Of a stretch of 64,000 nt of DNA, positions 27,420 to 36,532 are shown piece after piece. Every line of letters starts with the position of its first letter. Position 1 is the stretch's first letter. The notes below the pieces were generated by a model that did no database searches, was not told where the DNA came from, and saw only the letters and a list, made by a program, of their open reading frames with translations. Where the stretch lies: positions 186,001 through 250,000 of the forward strand of contig QNGA01000002.1 of assembly GCA_003298465.1 (NCBI GenBank), in the 5' to 3' direction. A program made the position numbers and the translations under genes. The stretch comes from a halophilic archaeon. GTDB lineage: Archaea > Halobacteriota > Halobacteria > Halobacteriales > Haladaptataceae.

Positions 27420-28472
27420 ATGGCACTCTACGACCGGATAGCCGACCTGCCGCTGGTCGTCGACGGCGTCGAGTTCGACCAGCGCGAGCGCGACACCTCC
27501 AGCGGGTTCACCCGCGTCACGACCGAGATCGCCCTGCACGGCGAGGGCGCGACCGGCCGCGGCGAGGACGTGACCTACGACGAGGACGACCAGCGCTCGC
27601 TTCCCGACGTCGACCTCGACCTCTCGGGCGAGTACGAGTTCGACGAGTTCTCCCGGACGGTCGGCGAACTGGACCTCTTTCCGACGGGACCCGGCCGCGA
27701 GGACTTTCGCGACTACCGCCGCTGGGGGTTCGAGAGCGCCGCGCTCGACCTGGCGCTCCGGCAGGCCGGCGAGCGCCTGGCAGACGCGCTGGACCGCGAG
27801 CCGAACGCGGTGCGGTTCGTCGCGAGCACGGGACTGGGCGACCCGCCGACCACCGACCGCGTCGAGCGCTGGCTGGAGCACGACCCGGAACTGGAGTTCA
27901 AACTCGACGCCACCCCGGAGTGGACCGACGACCTCGTCGCCGACCTCGCCGACACCGGCGCGGTACGCGTCGTCGACATGAAAGCCCAGTACGGCGACGC
28001 GGAGGTGAACCAGCGACCGGACGCCGACCTCTACCGTCGGGTGCGCGACGGCCTGCCGGACGCGCTCGTCGAGGACCCGGCGTACACCGACGAGACGGCC
28101 GACGTGCTCGACACCGCCCGCGGGCGAATCGCCTGGGACGCCCCCATCCACGGCGTCGAGAGCGTCGAAGCGCTGCCGTTCGAGCCGGACTGGCTGAACG
28201 TCAAGCCCTCCCGGTTCGGCAGCGTCGCCTCGCTGCTGGAGACGCTGGAGTACTGTGACCGGCGGGACATCCGTACGTACGGCGGCGGTCAGTTCGAACT
28301 CGGCGTCGGCCGCGGCCAGATCCAGTTGCTCGCCGCCTTGTTCTATCCCGACGCGCCGAACGACGTCGCGCCGCGAGCGTACAACGACCCCGAGCCGTCG
28401 CCGGGTCTTCCGTCGAGTCCGCTCGACGCGCCCGCGCCGGAGGACGCGACCGGATTCCGGTGGGAACGGTAG
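27420..28472 (+). CDS. Enolase-superfamily-like protein
   Basis: A 350-residue protein with the order of an enolase-superfamily barrel: an alpha+beta cap (about 1-110), then candidate metal and base residues in FKLDATPEW (Lys/Asp), VVDMKAQYG (Asp/Lys), LVEDPAYTD (Glu/Asp), IAWDAPIHG (Asp) and LNVKPSRFGS (Lys). These resemble the mandelate racemase/muconate cycloisomerase pattern. The enzyme would abstract a proton next to a carboxylate; the substrate is unknown. It sits 50 bp after trmB with its own TATA (ATTAACT, 27 bp upstream), so a sugar-acid role is only a guess from location. Confidence 0.75.
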   Translation: MALYDRIADLPLVVDGVEFDQRERDTSSGFTRVTTEIALHGEGATGRGEDVTYDEDDQRSLPDVDLDLSGEYEFDEFSRTVGELDLFPTGPGREDFRDYRRWGFESAALDLALRQAGERLADALDREPNAVRFVASTGLGDPPTTDRVERWLEHDPELEFKLDATPEWTDDLVADLADTGAVRVVDMKAQYGDAEVNQRPDADLYRRVRDGLPDALVEDPAYTDETADVLDTARGRIAWDAPIHGVESVEALPFEPDWLNVKPSRFGSVASLLETLEYCDRRDIRTYGGGQFELGVGRGQIQLLAALFYPDAPNDVAPRAYNDPEPSPGLPSSPLDAPAPEDATGFRWER

Positions 28473-28568
28473 GCGACGGGGGCTCCGTCGCCCCCGGCGT
28501 TCGCTACGACCGTCAGACGTCTGGAACCGAGGCAGAGAGTTAATCGAGTCGATGCGGTAGAGAGCGTG

Positions 28569-29288
28569 ATGTCGGACTCCGACGTCGACCCAGAGGATTT
28601 CGATTCGACCGAGCCAGAGGAGCGAGACGTAGCCAGCGAGGCGGCGACCGACCACGAGAAGTTCCTCTCCATGCTGCCCCACTACTACCGTGGCGAGGTC
28701 GCGCAGGCGAACAGCCTCATGGACCGCCTCGACCTCACCGTCGACTGGGCCATAGCCGTCGTGACGGCGGTGCTCGCGCTCGCGTTCCAGGGCGGCGACG
28801 TGACCGCGTACCTCCTGCTGATAGGAATCGTCGCCGTCTCCGCGTTCCTGCTCTTCGACGTTCGCCGGTATCGCATCTACGACGCGACCCGGGCGCGCGT
28901 TCGCCTCCTGGAGGAGAACGTGTTCGCGAACACCTTCGACCCCGCGGGGACGCCGGTCGACGAGTGGCGGAAGGAACTCGGCACCGACCTCCGTCGACCG
29001 ACGCTGAAGGTGTCGTACTGGGAGGCGCTGTCGCGCCGACTCCGACGCGTCTACTTCCTGCTCTATCTCCTCCTCGGAGGCGCGTGGGTCTTCCGAATCA
29101 CGCTCTTCACGCCCGGGGAGCCGTGGACGGAGACCGCGTCGGTCTCCGGCGTCCCCGGCGAAATCGTCGCCGGCGTCGTGGCGATCTTCTTCGTCGTCGT
29201 GGTCGCGGTCACGTTCTGGCCGACCGGGCGACGGGCCAGGGGCGAGTTCCACGGCGAGGAACCCGGGCGCTGGAAGCGGTCGGAGTGA
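28569..29288 (+). CDS. DUF2270 family membrane protein
   Basis: A 239-residue DUF2270 protein. An acidic N-terminus (about 1-35) is followed by MLPHYYRGEVAQANSLMDRLD, a pair of TM helices (about 58-95), the conserved RRYRIYDATRARVRLLEENVF segment (R-R-Y-R, E-E-N), a second TM (about 160-180) and a final TM before a charged tail. No biochemical function is known. A GTG three bases earlier (28566) is an alternative start; a GTTAATC TATA-like element lies about 28 bp upstream. Confidence 0.85.
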   Translation: MSDSDVDPEDFDSTEPEERDVASEAATDHEKFLSMLPHYYRGEVAQANSLMDRLDLTVDWAIAVVTAVLALAFQGGDVTAYLLLIGIVAVSAFLLFDVRRYRIYDATRARVRLLEENVFANTFDPAGTPVDEWRKELGTDLRRPTLKVSYWEALSRRLRRVYFLLYLLLGGAWVFRITLFTPGEPWTETASVSGVPGEIVAGVVAIFFVVVVAVTFWPTGRRARGEFHGEEPGRWKRSE

Positions 29289-29306
29289 CGCGGGCCGCGG
29301 CGCTCG

Positions 29307-31649
29307 CTACGCCGAACGAATCTCGAAACGCGCACCGCCGCGGTCGCCCTCACGGACCGCTATCGTCCATCCGTGGGCTTCCGCGATGCCTTTCACGATG
29401 GAGAGCCCCAGGCCAGAGCCGTCCGCGGCGGTGGTGTGACCGTGCTCGAAGACGGCGTCGCGCTGCTCCGGCGGAATGCCCGGGCCGTCGTCGGCGACGT
29501 AGAACCCGTCCTCGGTCCGCTTCGTTCCCTGGCGAGCCCCGTCCCCGCCCGACTCGGACGAGACGGCGGCGGACCCGTCCGAGGAGTCGCCGTCCGCGTC
29601 GTCCGCTCGCGGCGGTCGCTCCGCGCTCGCGGCGTCGAGCCGGCCGACGCGGACCGTCGGGGCGGGACCGGCGTGTTCGACCGCGTTGCGGAACAGGTTC
29701 TCGAACAGTTCCGTGAGCCGTCCCTCGTCCGCCTCGACCTCGACGGAGTCCTCGACGACGAGCGAGCCCTCCTCGGTCTCGACGGTCGCCCAGGCCTGAC
29801 GGACCACCGGTTCCAGCTCCACCGTTTCCGTCTCGCTGACTACCTGCCCCTGTCGAGCCAGCGTCAGCAGGTCGCGGATGAGGTCCTCCATCCGGGCGAG
29901 CGCGCCGGCTGTCTTCTCGAAGTGACGGTCCTCGCCGCGCTCGCGGGCGAGTTCGAGGTGACCCTGCGCGACGTTCAGCGGATTCCGGAGGTCGTGGGAG
30001 ACGACGCTCGCGAACTCCTCGAGGCGCTCGTTCTGGCGTTCGAGTTCCTCCTTTCGCGCCTTCCGTTCGGTCACGTCGCGCGCGGAGCCGAGGTGGGCCG
30101 TCTCGCCCTCGTAGCTGATGACGCACACCGAGAACTCCATGTGGCGCACGCTCCCCGCCTTGGTCACAATGCGCGCCTCGTAGTGGGGCGGGTGATTGCC
30201 CTCGATGCGCTGGCGGGCGATGCGCTTGACGCGCTCGCGCTCGTCCGGATGCAACACGTCCCAGACCTTCATCCCGTACAGCTCCGACCGCGAGTAGCCG
30301 GTGAGTTCGCACACGCGCTGGTTGACGAACAGGAACTCCTCGTCGCGGTAGATGTAGATGGCGTCGTGGCTCTGTTCGACGAGCGTGCGGTACTTCTCCT
30401 CGCTCTCCCGGAGCGCCTCCTGCGAGTGGACGCGTCGCAGCGCCTCGACGGCGTGCGAGAGCAGGAGTTCTATCAGCTCCACGTCGTCGTCGTCGAACGC
30501 GCCCACCTCCCGGGACCCCGCCTGGAAGACGCCCATCTCGCCCAGCGGAACGCTGACGAGCGAGCGGTACTCCGACTGCGCCGGGCTAGCGTCTTCCACC
30601 TCTCGCACGTCGTCGATGACGTACGACTCGCCGTTCTGAATCGTCTGGCCGGCGATGCCTTCGTCGGCTTCGAGTTCGGTGTAGCCGTCGTCGGTCATCC
30701 CCGTCGAGATGGCTTTCGGCACGATGTAGCCGTCCTCGACGACGTCGACGCCGCAGATGTCGAACTCCAGGATACCCTCGGCAGCCTCGACGGTCAGGTC
30801 GTATATCTCGTCGGCGGTCTGGCAGGCCACCATCTCGGAGGCGATCTCGTGGAGTTCCTCCGTCTTCTGCTTCTCGTCGCGCAACTGCCGTTTGATGTCC
30901 TCGTGGTCGGCGATGCTCCGGAGCACCCCGACCGTGCCGCGGAATCGGTCGCCGTCGTTGAGGAGTCCGATGCGCGTCTCGCAGGGGATCGACGCTCCGT
31001 CGGCCGTGTGGAGGGTCATCGGTAGTTTCCCCACGTCCCGCTCGTCGTCGCGCAGGAGGTCGCGGATGAGCCGTTCGCCCTCGGCGACGTCCCCCTCGCT
31101 CAGCAGTACCGAGACGTGTTCGCCGACGAGTTCCTCCCGGTCGTAGCCGGAGAGGTCCTCGAGCGTATCGTTGACCGCGGTGATGGTCCCCGACCGGTCC
31201 AGCGTGTACACTCCGTCTCCCATCGCCTGGACGATGGAACGGTAGCGGTCGAACTTCCGCCGCGGCCGACTGCGGTCGGTCACCGAACGCCGGACCTCCG
31301 CGAGAACGGCGCCGACGCGGTCCCCGTCGACGTCGGCCGGGACGTACCCCGTCACGCCGGCCGCAACGGCGTCGGCCGCGACGTGTTCGTCCCCCGAAGT
31401 GGTACAGAGGACGAACGGCAGGTCGGGGTGACGGTCCCGAACCCGCTCCAGTAGCACGAGACCGTCGCTCTCCGGGAGCGCGTACCCGCTGACGACGCAG
31501 TCGACCGTCCCCTCCGCCAGCGCATCCAGGGCCGTCTGCCCCGTAGCGCTGACCACCGACATGTCACTCGATTGATCGTCGAGTTCCGCGGGCGGCGCGC
31601 CCGTGTCGGACAGCGGGTCCACGTGCAGCACCCGGATTTGATCCGTCAT
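29307..31649 (-). CDS. Hybrid-type sensor histidine kinase: degenerate receiver, PAS, GAF, PAS, HisKA, HATPase
   Basis: A 780-residue signal-transduction kinase without membrane segments. Order: receiver-like domain (about 5-125), PAS (about 135-250), GAF (about 275-420), PAS (about 430-550), HisKA with SHDLRNPLN (phospho-accepting His) and HATPase_c with FENLFRNAVEH, DDGPGIPP and GLGLSIVKGIAEAHGW. The receiver's usual Asp is Gly55 (VVSGYALP). About 50 acidic, low-complexity residues are inserted between the N box and the first G box. Divergent from the glycosyltransferase across a 252-bp gap with palindromes. Confidence 0.93.
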   Translation of the reverse strand: MTDQIRVLHVDPLSDTGAPPAELDDQSSDMSVVSATGQTALDALAEGTVDCVVSGYALPESDGLVLLERVRDRHPDLPFVLCTTSGDEHVAADAVAAGVTGYVPADVDGDRVGAVLAEVRRSVTDRSRPRRKFDRYRSIVQAMGDGVYTLDRSGTITAVNDTLEDLSGYDREELVGEHVSVLLSEGDVAEGERLIRDLLRDDERDVGKLPMTLHTADGASIPCETRIGLLNDGDRFRGTVGVLRSIADHEDIKRQLRDEKQKTEELHEIASEMVACQTADEIYDLTVEAAEGILEFDICGVDVVEDGYIVPKAISTGMTDDGYTELEADEGIAGQTIQNGESYVIDDVREVEDASPAQSEYRSLVSVPLGEMGVFQAGSREVGAFDDDDVELIELLLSHAVEALRRVHSQEALRESEEKYRTLVEQSHDAIYIYRDEEFLFVNQRVCELTGYSRSELYGMKVWDVLHPDERERVKRIARQRIEGNHPPHYEARIVTKAGSVRHMEFSVCVISYEGETAHLGSARDVTERKARKEELERQNERLEEFASVVSHDLRNPLNVAQGHLELARERGEDRHFEKTAGALARMEDLIRDLLTLARQGQVVSETETVELEPVVRQAWATVETEEGSLVVEDSVEVEADEGRLTELFENLFRNAVEHAGPAPTVRVGRLDAASAERPPRADDADGDSSDGSAAVSSESGGDGARQGTKRTEDGFYVADDGPGIPPEQRDAVFEHGHTTAADGSGLGLSIVKGIAEAHGWTIAVREGDRGGARFEIRSA

Positions 31650-31716
31650 TGTCAGGACTTCTTGGTCGTCTATCGTGCTCCACCCCTAAAAATTGATACT
31701 ATTCCTGCGTGGTAGT

Positions 31717-31728
31717 TGTCACTTGACA
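31717..31728. promoter_or_regulatory. Short inverted repeat TGTCA-N2-TGACA
   Basis: Perfect 5-bp arms with a 2-bp spacer, between the histidine-kinase gene and the glycosyltransferase gene. A size typical for a dimeric regulator half-site pair, but short enough to arise by chance. Confidence 0.3.
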
Positions 31729-31760
31729 CGATAGGGCGTGACACCGAGAGTCCAAATAGC

Positions 31761-31782
31761 TATCCGGAAAGCTTTCCAGATA
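31761..31782. promoter_or_regulatory. 22-bp near-perfect palindrome
   Basis: Core GGAAAGCTTTCC (31766-31777 region) is a perfect 12-bp palindrome; flanks TATC and GATA extend the symmetry to 22 bp with a single mismatched pair. It lies 112 bp upstream of the kinase start and 120 bp upstream of the glycosyltransferase start, a plausible shared operator. Confidence 0.5.
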
Positions 31783-31901
31783 TCCGACGGAGGTGAGCGG
31801 TGTCACTGCGCTCGCCGATGGAATCTCGGCCGGCAGTCCGACGGGACGAGGGCGCGCGTCCGGCCCGCGGGCTTTTGAGCGTCCTCGACGGAACCTCGGC
31901 C

Positions 31902-33107
31902 ATGCATCTGCTCGTCGCCGCACACGACCTGTATCCGGATTCCGGGTCCGGCGGTACCGGTCGCTACGTCTACGAGACGGCGCGTCGCCTCCTCGATCGG
32001 GGACACCGCGTCTCGGTCGTCACGCGACGACGCGGGGACGCGCCGCCGCGCGGTACCGTCGACGGTATCGACGTCTACCGTTACGACGTCGACGTCGCCG
32101 GCGAGCGCGGGGACCGCGTGCTCCGCCAGTTGCCCGGCGCGCTCCGGCGCGTCGCCGACGCAGTGACCGAAGCGAACCGTCGCGCGCTCGTCGACCACGT
32201 CAGCTTCCAGGGGCCCGTCACCTCGCTGTTCGTCGACCGGTGCGTCGACGATTCGGTCCCCCGGTCCGCCACCTTCCACAGTCCCTGGCCGACCGAGTAC
32301 CGCATCCGCGCTCGCGAGGAGAGCGACGTCTCCAACCCCCGGCGCGAACTCAACGCCCGCGCCCGCGCCGCCGTCGAGCGGTACGTCCTCGGGCAGGCGG
32401 ACCACGTCGTCACGCTGAGCGACTACATGCGCGAGCAGTACCGGCGGGTGTACGACGCGCCGGCCCCGGCGAGCGTCGTCCCCGGCGGCGTCGACGTCGA
32501 GCGGTTCGACCCGGCCGTCGACGACCGGTACGACGTCGAGGGCGACCCCGCGCTGCTGACGGTGCGCCGACTCAGCCCCCGGATGGGTCACGACCTGCTG
32601 ATCGACGCCTTCGCGCGGGTCGCCGACGACCACCCGGGCGCGCACCTCCACGTCGCCGGCGACGGCCCGCTACGGAGGGACCTGGAGCGCCGCGCCGCCG
32701 ACCGCGGCGTCGCCGACCGGACCACGTTCCACGGCTACGTCCCGGACGCCGACCTGCCGGGCGCGTACGCCGCCGCCGACCTGTTCGTGCTGCCGACGAC
32801 GCAACTGGAGGGGTTCGGCCTGGCGACCCTCGAAGCGCTGGCCGCGGGCACCCCCGTCGTCGCCACCCCAGTCGGCGGGACGACGGAGGTGCTCGACGGG
32901 CTGGACGACGCCGTCCCGGCCGACCCGCTCGCCCGCGAGGCGACGCCCCCCGCGCTCGCCGACCGACTGGACTCGTGGCTCGACCTCCCGGACGAGAAAC
33001 TGCGGGCCGCGGGCGGTGCAAGCCGAACGCACGCCTGCCGGAACTTCACCTGGAAGTCGACCGTCGACTCGCTGGAACGCTTCTACGAGAGCAGGCTCCG
33101 GGAGTGA
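31902..33107 (+). CDS. GT4-family glycosyltransferase
   Basis: A 401-residue retaining glycosyltransferase of the GT-B fold. The N-terminal domain has the acceptor-side motif YPDSGSGGTGRYVYETAR, and the C-terminal domain carries VVPGGVDVERFDP, HVAGDGPLR and the nucleotide-sugar motif EGFGLATLEALAAGTPVV (Glu-x7-Glu type). No membrane anchor is seen. It likely builds a cell-surface or lipid-linked glycan from a nucleotide sugar. The ATG at 31902 is preferred to a GTG at 31800: the homologous region begins there and a CTTTTGAG element lies about 27 bp before it. An ABC exporter follows on the opposite strand. Confidence 0.9.
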   Translation: MHLLVAAHDLYPDSGSGGTGRYVYETARRLLDRGHRVSVVTRRRGDAPPRGTVDGIDVYRYDVDVAGERGDRVLRQLPGALRRVADAVTEANRRALVDHVSFQGPVTSLFVDRCVDDSVPRSATFHSPWPTEYRIRAREESDVSNPRRELNARARAAVERYVLGQADHVVTLSDYMREQYRRVYDAPAPASVVPGGVDVERFDPAVDDRYDVEGDPALLTVRRLSPRMGHDLLIDAFARVADDHPGAHLHVAGDGPLRRDLERRAADRGVADRTTFHGYVPDADLPGAYAAADLFVLPTTQLEGFGLATLEALAAGTPVVATPVGGTTEVLDGLDDAVPADPLAREATPPALADRLDSWLDLPDEKLRAAGGASRTHACRNFTWKSTVDSLERFYESRLRE

Positions 33108-33153
33108 TTCCCGCGCGTCTCTTCCTCGGTGGAGGGTCGTCGACGCGACAGGG

Positions 33154-34389
33154 TCACTCGTAGCGCAGCGCGTCGATGGGGTCCACGCGGGCGGCGCTCC
33201 AGGCGGGATACAGTCCGGTCACGACGCCGACGCCGATGCCGACGACGACGGCGACGGGCACCCACTCGGCGGCGAACACCAGCGGCAGTCCGACGTACTC
33301 GGTGGCGAGGTAGCCGCCGAGCGCGCCGAGCGCGACGCCGAACAGCGAGCCGAAGACGCCGAGGAGCACCGCCTCCAGCAGGAACAACTGGAGCACGTCG
33401 CCGTTCTGCGCGCCCACCGCTTTCATGATGCCGATCTCACGCGTCCGCTCGGTCACCGACACCAGCATGACGTTGGCGATGCCGAGCGAGGCGACGACCA
33501 GCGAGACGACGGCGATGCTCGTGACGAACGTCGTCAGCGTGTTCAGTATCTCGCGCACCTGCTCCACGAGGTCCTCGTCGGTCCGAACGTGGAACGAGTA
33601 CGCGTCCGGGCGGAGCGTCGCGGCGTCCGAGTTCCGCCGGAGGTAGCGCCGCACCTGCCGCTTGGCCGCCGGAACGTCCTCGTGATCCTCGGCGACCACG
33701 GTCAACAGCGGGTAGACGCGCTGGTCTTCCCCCTGCGAGGGACTCTCGACCGTCTGCCCGTAGAAGGGGTCCGTCGGCACGTACACCCGGGGCACGCTCG
33801 ACTGGCCCTCGAACTGGTCGGTTCCCTGCGAACTGTTGAGGACGCCCGCCACCGTCGCCTCGACCCGGCGGCCGTCGGACAGTCGAACGGTCACCCGGTC
33901 GCCGACCGACGCCGTCCGGTCGAACATCCGCGCCGCGAGCGGGTTGAGCACGACCTGCCGGCTCCCCTGCTCGAACGGGCCGCCGGCCGCGAACTCCTGG
34001 CCGTCGAACTTGGCCGGCGTGGTGGCGACGACGCTGCTCTGGCTCACCGTGTTCCCCCGGTACGTGACCGCGGACGTGGCGACGAGGCCCCGCGGTACGA
34101 CGGTCGCCACCCCGTCCAGCGAGCGAATCCCGGCGACGTCGTGGCTGGTGAACACGGGTTGGGCGGACGCGCCGGGCTGGCCGTTCGACTGGCCGGCCCA
34201 GACGTACATGTTCGGTGCGCTGTCGCCCGCGACCTGGGAGACGATGTCGGCCTGGAGGCTCGTCCCCAGCGTGGCCAGCGTGACGACGGCGGCGATGCCG
34301 ATGACGATGCCGAACGCCGACAGCGACGACCGAATCCGGTGGCTCCCGATGGCGCGGAGGCTCATCCGCAGCGTCTCCGCCGGGTCCAT
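33154..34389 (-). CDS. MacB/FtsX-type ABC transporter permease
   Basis: A 411-residue permease with the MacB topology: TM1 near residues 20-45 (LSAFGIVIGIAAVVTLATLG), a large extracytoplasmic MacB_PCD domain (about 50-275) and three C-terminal TM helices in the FtsX domain, including VSVTERTREIGIMKAVGA. Such complexes act as mechanotransmitters or export peptides, lipids or drugs rather than importing. Its start codon overlaps the stop of the upstream ATPase gene by one base (TGATG), so the two form a coupled pair. No adaptor protein gene is adjacent. Confidence 0.93.
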   Translation of the reverse strand: MDPAETLRMSLRAIGSHRIRSSLSAFGIVIGIAAVVTLATLGTSLQADIVSQVAGDSAPNMYVWAGQSNGQPGASAQPVFTSHDVAGIRSLDGVATVVPRGLVATSAVTYRGNTVSQSSVVATTPAKFDGQEFAAGGPFEQGSRQVVLNPLAARMFDRTASVGDRVTVRLSDGRRVEATVAGVLNSSQGTDQFEGQSSVPRVYVPTDPFYGQTVESPSQGEDQRVYPLLTVVAEDHEDVPAAKRQVRRYLRRNSDAATLRPDAYSFHVRTDEDLVEQVREILNTLTTFVTSIAVVSLVVASLGIANVMLVSVTERTREIGIMKAVGAQNGDVLQLFLLEAVLLGVFGSLFGVALGALGGYLATEYVGLPLVFAAEWVPVAVVVGIGVGVVTGLYPAWSAARVDPIDALRYE

Positions 34390-35138
34390 CAACGCGCCTC
34401 CTCGACCCGGCGCGGCGTCTCGACCTCCTCGACCTCCTCTACGTGACCGTCCAGCAGGTGGACGATGCGCTCGGCGTGTTCGGCGATGTGGCGCTCGTGG
34501 CTCACCATGAGGATGGTGTTGCCGTCGTCGTGGAACTCCTGAAACAGGCCCATTATCTGGCGACCGGTGTCGCTGTCCAGGTTCCCCGTCGGCTCGTCGG
34601 CGAGGATGATGGCGGGGTCGTTGACGAGCGCACGGGCGAGGGCGACCCGCTGGCGCTGCCCGCCGGAGAGTTCGTTCGGACGGTGGTCCCCCCGACCCCG
34701 GAGTCCGACGCGGTACAGCAGCTCCCGCGCCCGGTCCCGGCGCTCCGACCGTCCGACTCCCTGGAAGACGAGCGGGAGCGCGACGTTCTCGACGGCGGTG
34801 AGCCGCGGCATCAGGTTGAACGTCTGGAAGACGAACCCGACCTCCTCTCCCCTGACGGTCGTGCGTTCGCTTTCGGACAGTTCCGTCACCTCCCGGTCGT
34901 TGACGTAGACGGTCCCTTCCGTCGGCGTGTCGAGACAGCCGATGAGGTTCAGAAGCGTACTCTTGCCCGACCCGCTCGGTCCCATCACCGCAGTGTACGA
35001 GCCCCTGGGGATCGACAGCGTCACCCCGTCGAGCGCGTGAACTGCTTCCCCGAGCTGGTACGTCTTTCGCACGTCTCGTAGCGTCACCGCGTCGCCCGGC
35101 CCCCCATCGGACCCGGCAGCCGTATGGCTGTCGGCCAT
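34389..35138 (-). CDS. MacB/LolD-type ABC transporter ATP-binding protein
   Basis: A 249-residue ATPase partner of the MacB-type permease. Walker A is [11 protein letters not shown], the Q-loop [19 protein letters not shown], the signature [15 protein letters not shown] and Walker [13 protein letters not shown], all typical of the LolD/MacB class. An upstream in-frame ATG at 35177 is rejected because a TATA-like TTTAGA at about 35160-35165 lies between it and the ATG at 35138, about 25 bp before the latter. The C-terminus is a Glu-rich tail. Confidence 0.93.
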   Translation of the reverse strand: MADSHTAAGSDGGPGDAVTLRDVRKTYQLGEAVHALDGVTLSIPRGSYTAVMGPSGSGKSTLLNLIGCLDTPTEGTVYVNDREVTELSESERTTVRGEEVGFVFQTFNLMPRLTAVENVALPLVFQGVGRSERRDRARELLYRVGLRGRGDHRPNELSGGQRQRVALARALVNDPAIILADEPTGNLDSDTGRQIMGLFQEFHDDGNTILMVSHERHIAEHAERIVHLLDGHVEEVEEVETPRRVEEAR

Positions 35139-35422
35139 GCACGCAGTAGCATGCCGAGCGTCTAAATCCTGGCCCATCTCCCGGGGACGCGCCGCGAAAA
35201 ATTAAACTCCCCGGGGCCGGACCCCCGCGACGGAGCGCCCCCGGTCGCGCGAGCGACGGCACGCCGCCGACGCGAACGCCGATTCGGCGGGACGACCGTT
35301 CGCCGCGAACCGTCCGAGCGTCCCGGAGTTCCGGGGTTCCGTGGCGGCACCCGCCCACGTGTCAGCCGACGGTCCGGAATCAGTACGTTCTTTGGCACGA
35401 GCGACCTACTTCGGCAGGGGAA

Positions 35423-36448
35423 ATGGGGGGTCGACTAGCCAGCGTCTCGCTTCTCGTGCTCGTCGTCGGGAGCGTCGTCGCCGGGAGCACGCTGGCGAGC
35501 AGGACCGTTCGCGCGGAGCGCGTCGACGGAGTCGACGCGGCCACGACGGGGACCACCGACATCGAACGAGACAGCGTCTTCATCCGTGTCGACGTGGCGG
35601 AGAACGGGACGGCGCAGTGGCGCATCGAGTACCGGACCCGACTCGACGACCCGAACGTCACCGCGGCGTTCGGGGCCCTCCAGCGGGACATCCGCTCGAA
35701 CCGGACGGCGTACAGCCGAAGCTTCTTCGACGGTATCCGCGGGACCATCGCGGCCGCCGAGAACGCCACCGGTCGCAAGATGTCCGGGACCAACTTCGGC
35801 GTCGAGAGCGAGGTGCGACGGCTCCCCAGGACGTACGGCGTCGTCGTCTACCGGTTCACGTGGCACGGGTTCGCGGCCGTGACCGGCGACCGCATCCGGG
35901 TCGGCGACGCCCTCTCGGGGTTCTTCCTCGACAGGAACGAACGGATGCTGGTCTCGTGGCCGAGCGGATACGAACTGACCGAGGTGCGCCCCCCGGCCGA
36001 CGCCCGCCGGAAGGACGCCGTCGTCTGGCGCGGGCCGGTCGACTTCGGTCCGAGCGAGCCGCGGATTGAGATGGCCAGGTCGACCGGATTCGCCCGCCAC
36101 CGACTCGGAATCGTCCTCGCGCTCGTCGCGCTCACGACGGTCGTCGGTGGCTTCTGGGGGCTGTATCGGCGGCGCGGAACCACGCCGCTCCAGGCGGTGC
36201 GACGACTCGCCTCCGACGACGGACCGACCGACGATCCCGACCCGGAGCTGTTGAGCAACGAGGAACGGGTCGTCGACGTCCTCGAACGCCGCGGGGGGCG
36301 GGCGAAACAGCAGGCGGTCGTCGAGGAACTCGGCTGGACCGAGGCGAAGACCAGCCAGGTCGTCACGCGACTCCGGGAGGACGGAACGATAGAGAGTTTC
36401 AGGCTCGGACGGGAGAACGTGTTGTCGCTCGCGGACGATGGCGACTAA
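35423..36448 (+). CDS. Membrane-anchored protein with C-terminal winged helix
   Basis: A 341-residue protein with an N-terminal signal or anchor (LASVSLLVLVVGSVVAGSTLA), an external beta-rich domain (about 50-225; FIRVDVAENGTAQWRIEYRTRL), one TM helix (HRLGIVLALVALTTVVGGFWG, about 232-252) and a cytoplasmic helix-turn-helix (LSNEERVVDVLERRGGRAKQ). This layout, known in haloarchaeal DUF7345/DUF7343-type proteins, suggests a one-component transmembrane regulator that relays an extracellular signal to DNA. Ligand and targets unknown. Its start follows a 245-bp gap after the ABC genes. Confidence 0.8.
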   Translation: MGGRLASVSLLVLVVGSVVAGSTLASRTVRAERVDGVDAATTGTTDIERDSVFIRVDVAENGTAQWRIEYRTRLDDPNVTAAFGALQRDIRSNRTAYSRSFFDGIRGTIAAAENATGRKMSGTNFGVESEVRRLPRTYGVVVYRFTWHGFAAVTGDRIRVGDALSGFFLDRNERMLVSWPSGYELTEVRPPADARRKDAVVWRGPVDFGPSEPRIEMARSTGFARHRLGIVLALVALTTVVGGFWGLYRRRGTTPLQAVRRLASDDGPTDDPDPELLSNEERVVDVLERRGGRAKQQAVVEELGWTEAKTSQVVTRLREDGTIESFRLGRENVLSLADDGD

Positions 36449-36532
36449 CTCGCGCGAAACGGACGGTACAGCCAGCTTACCGGCCCGGACTATCGGCGGT
36501 GTATTTCACCGATGACGGCGTATCGACGGACG

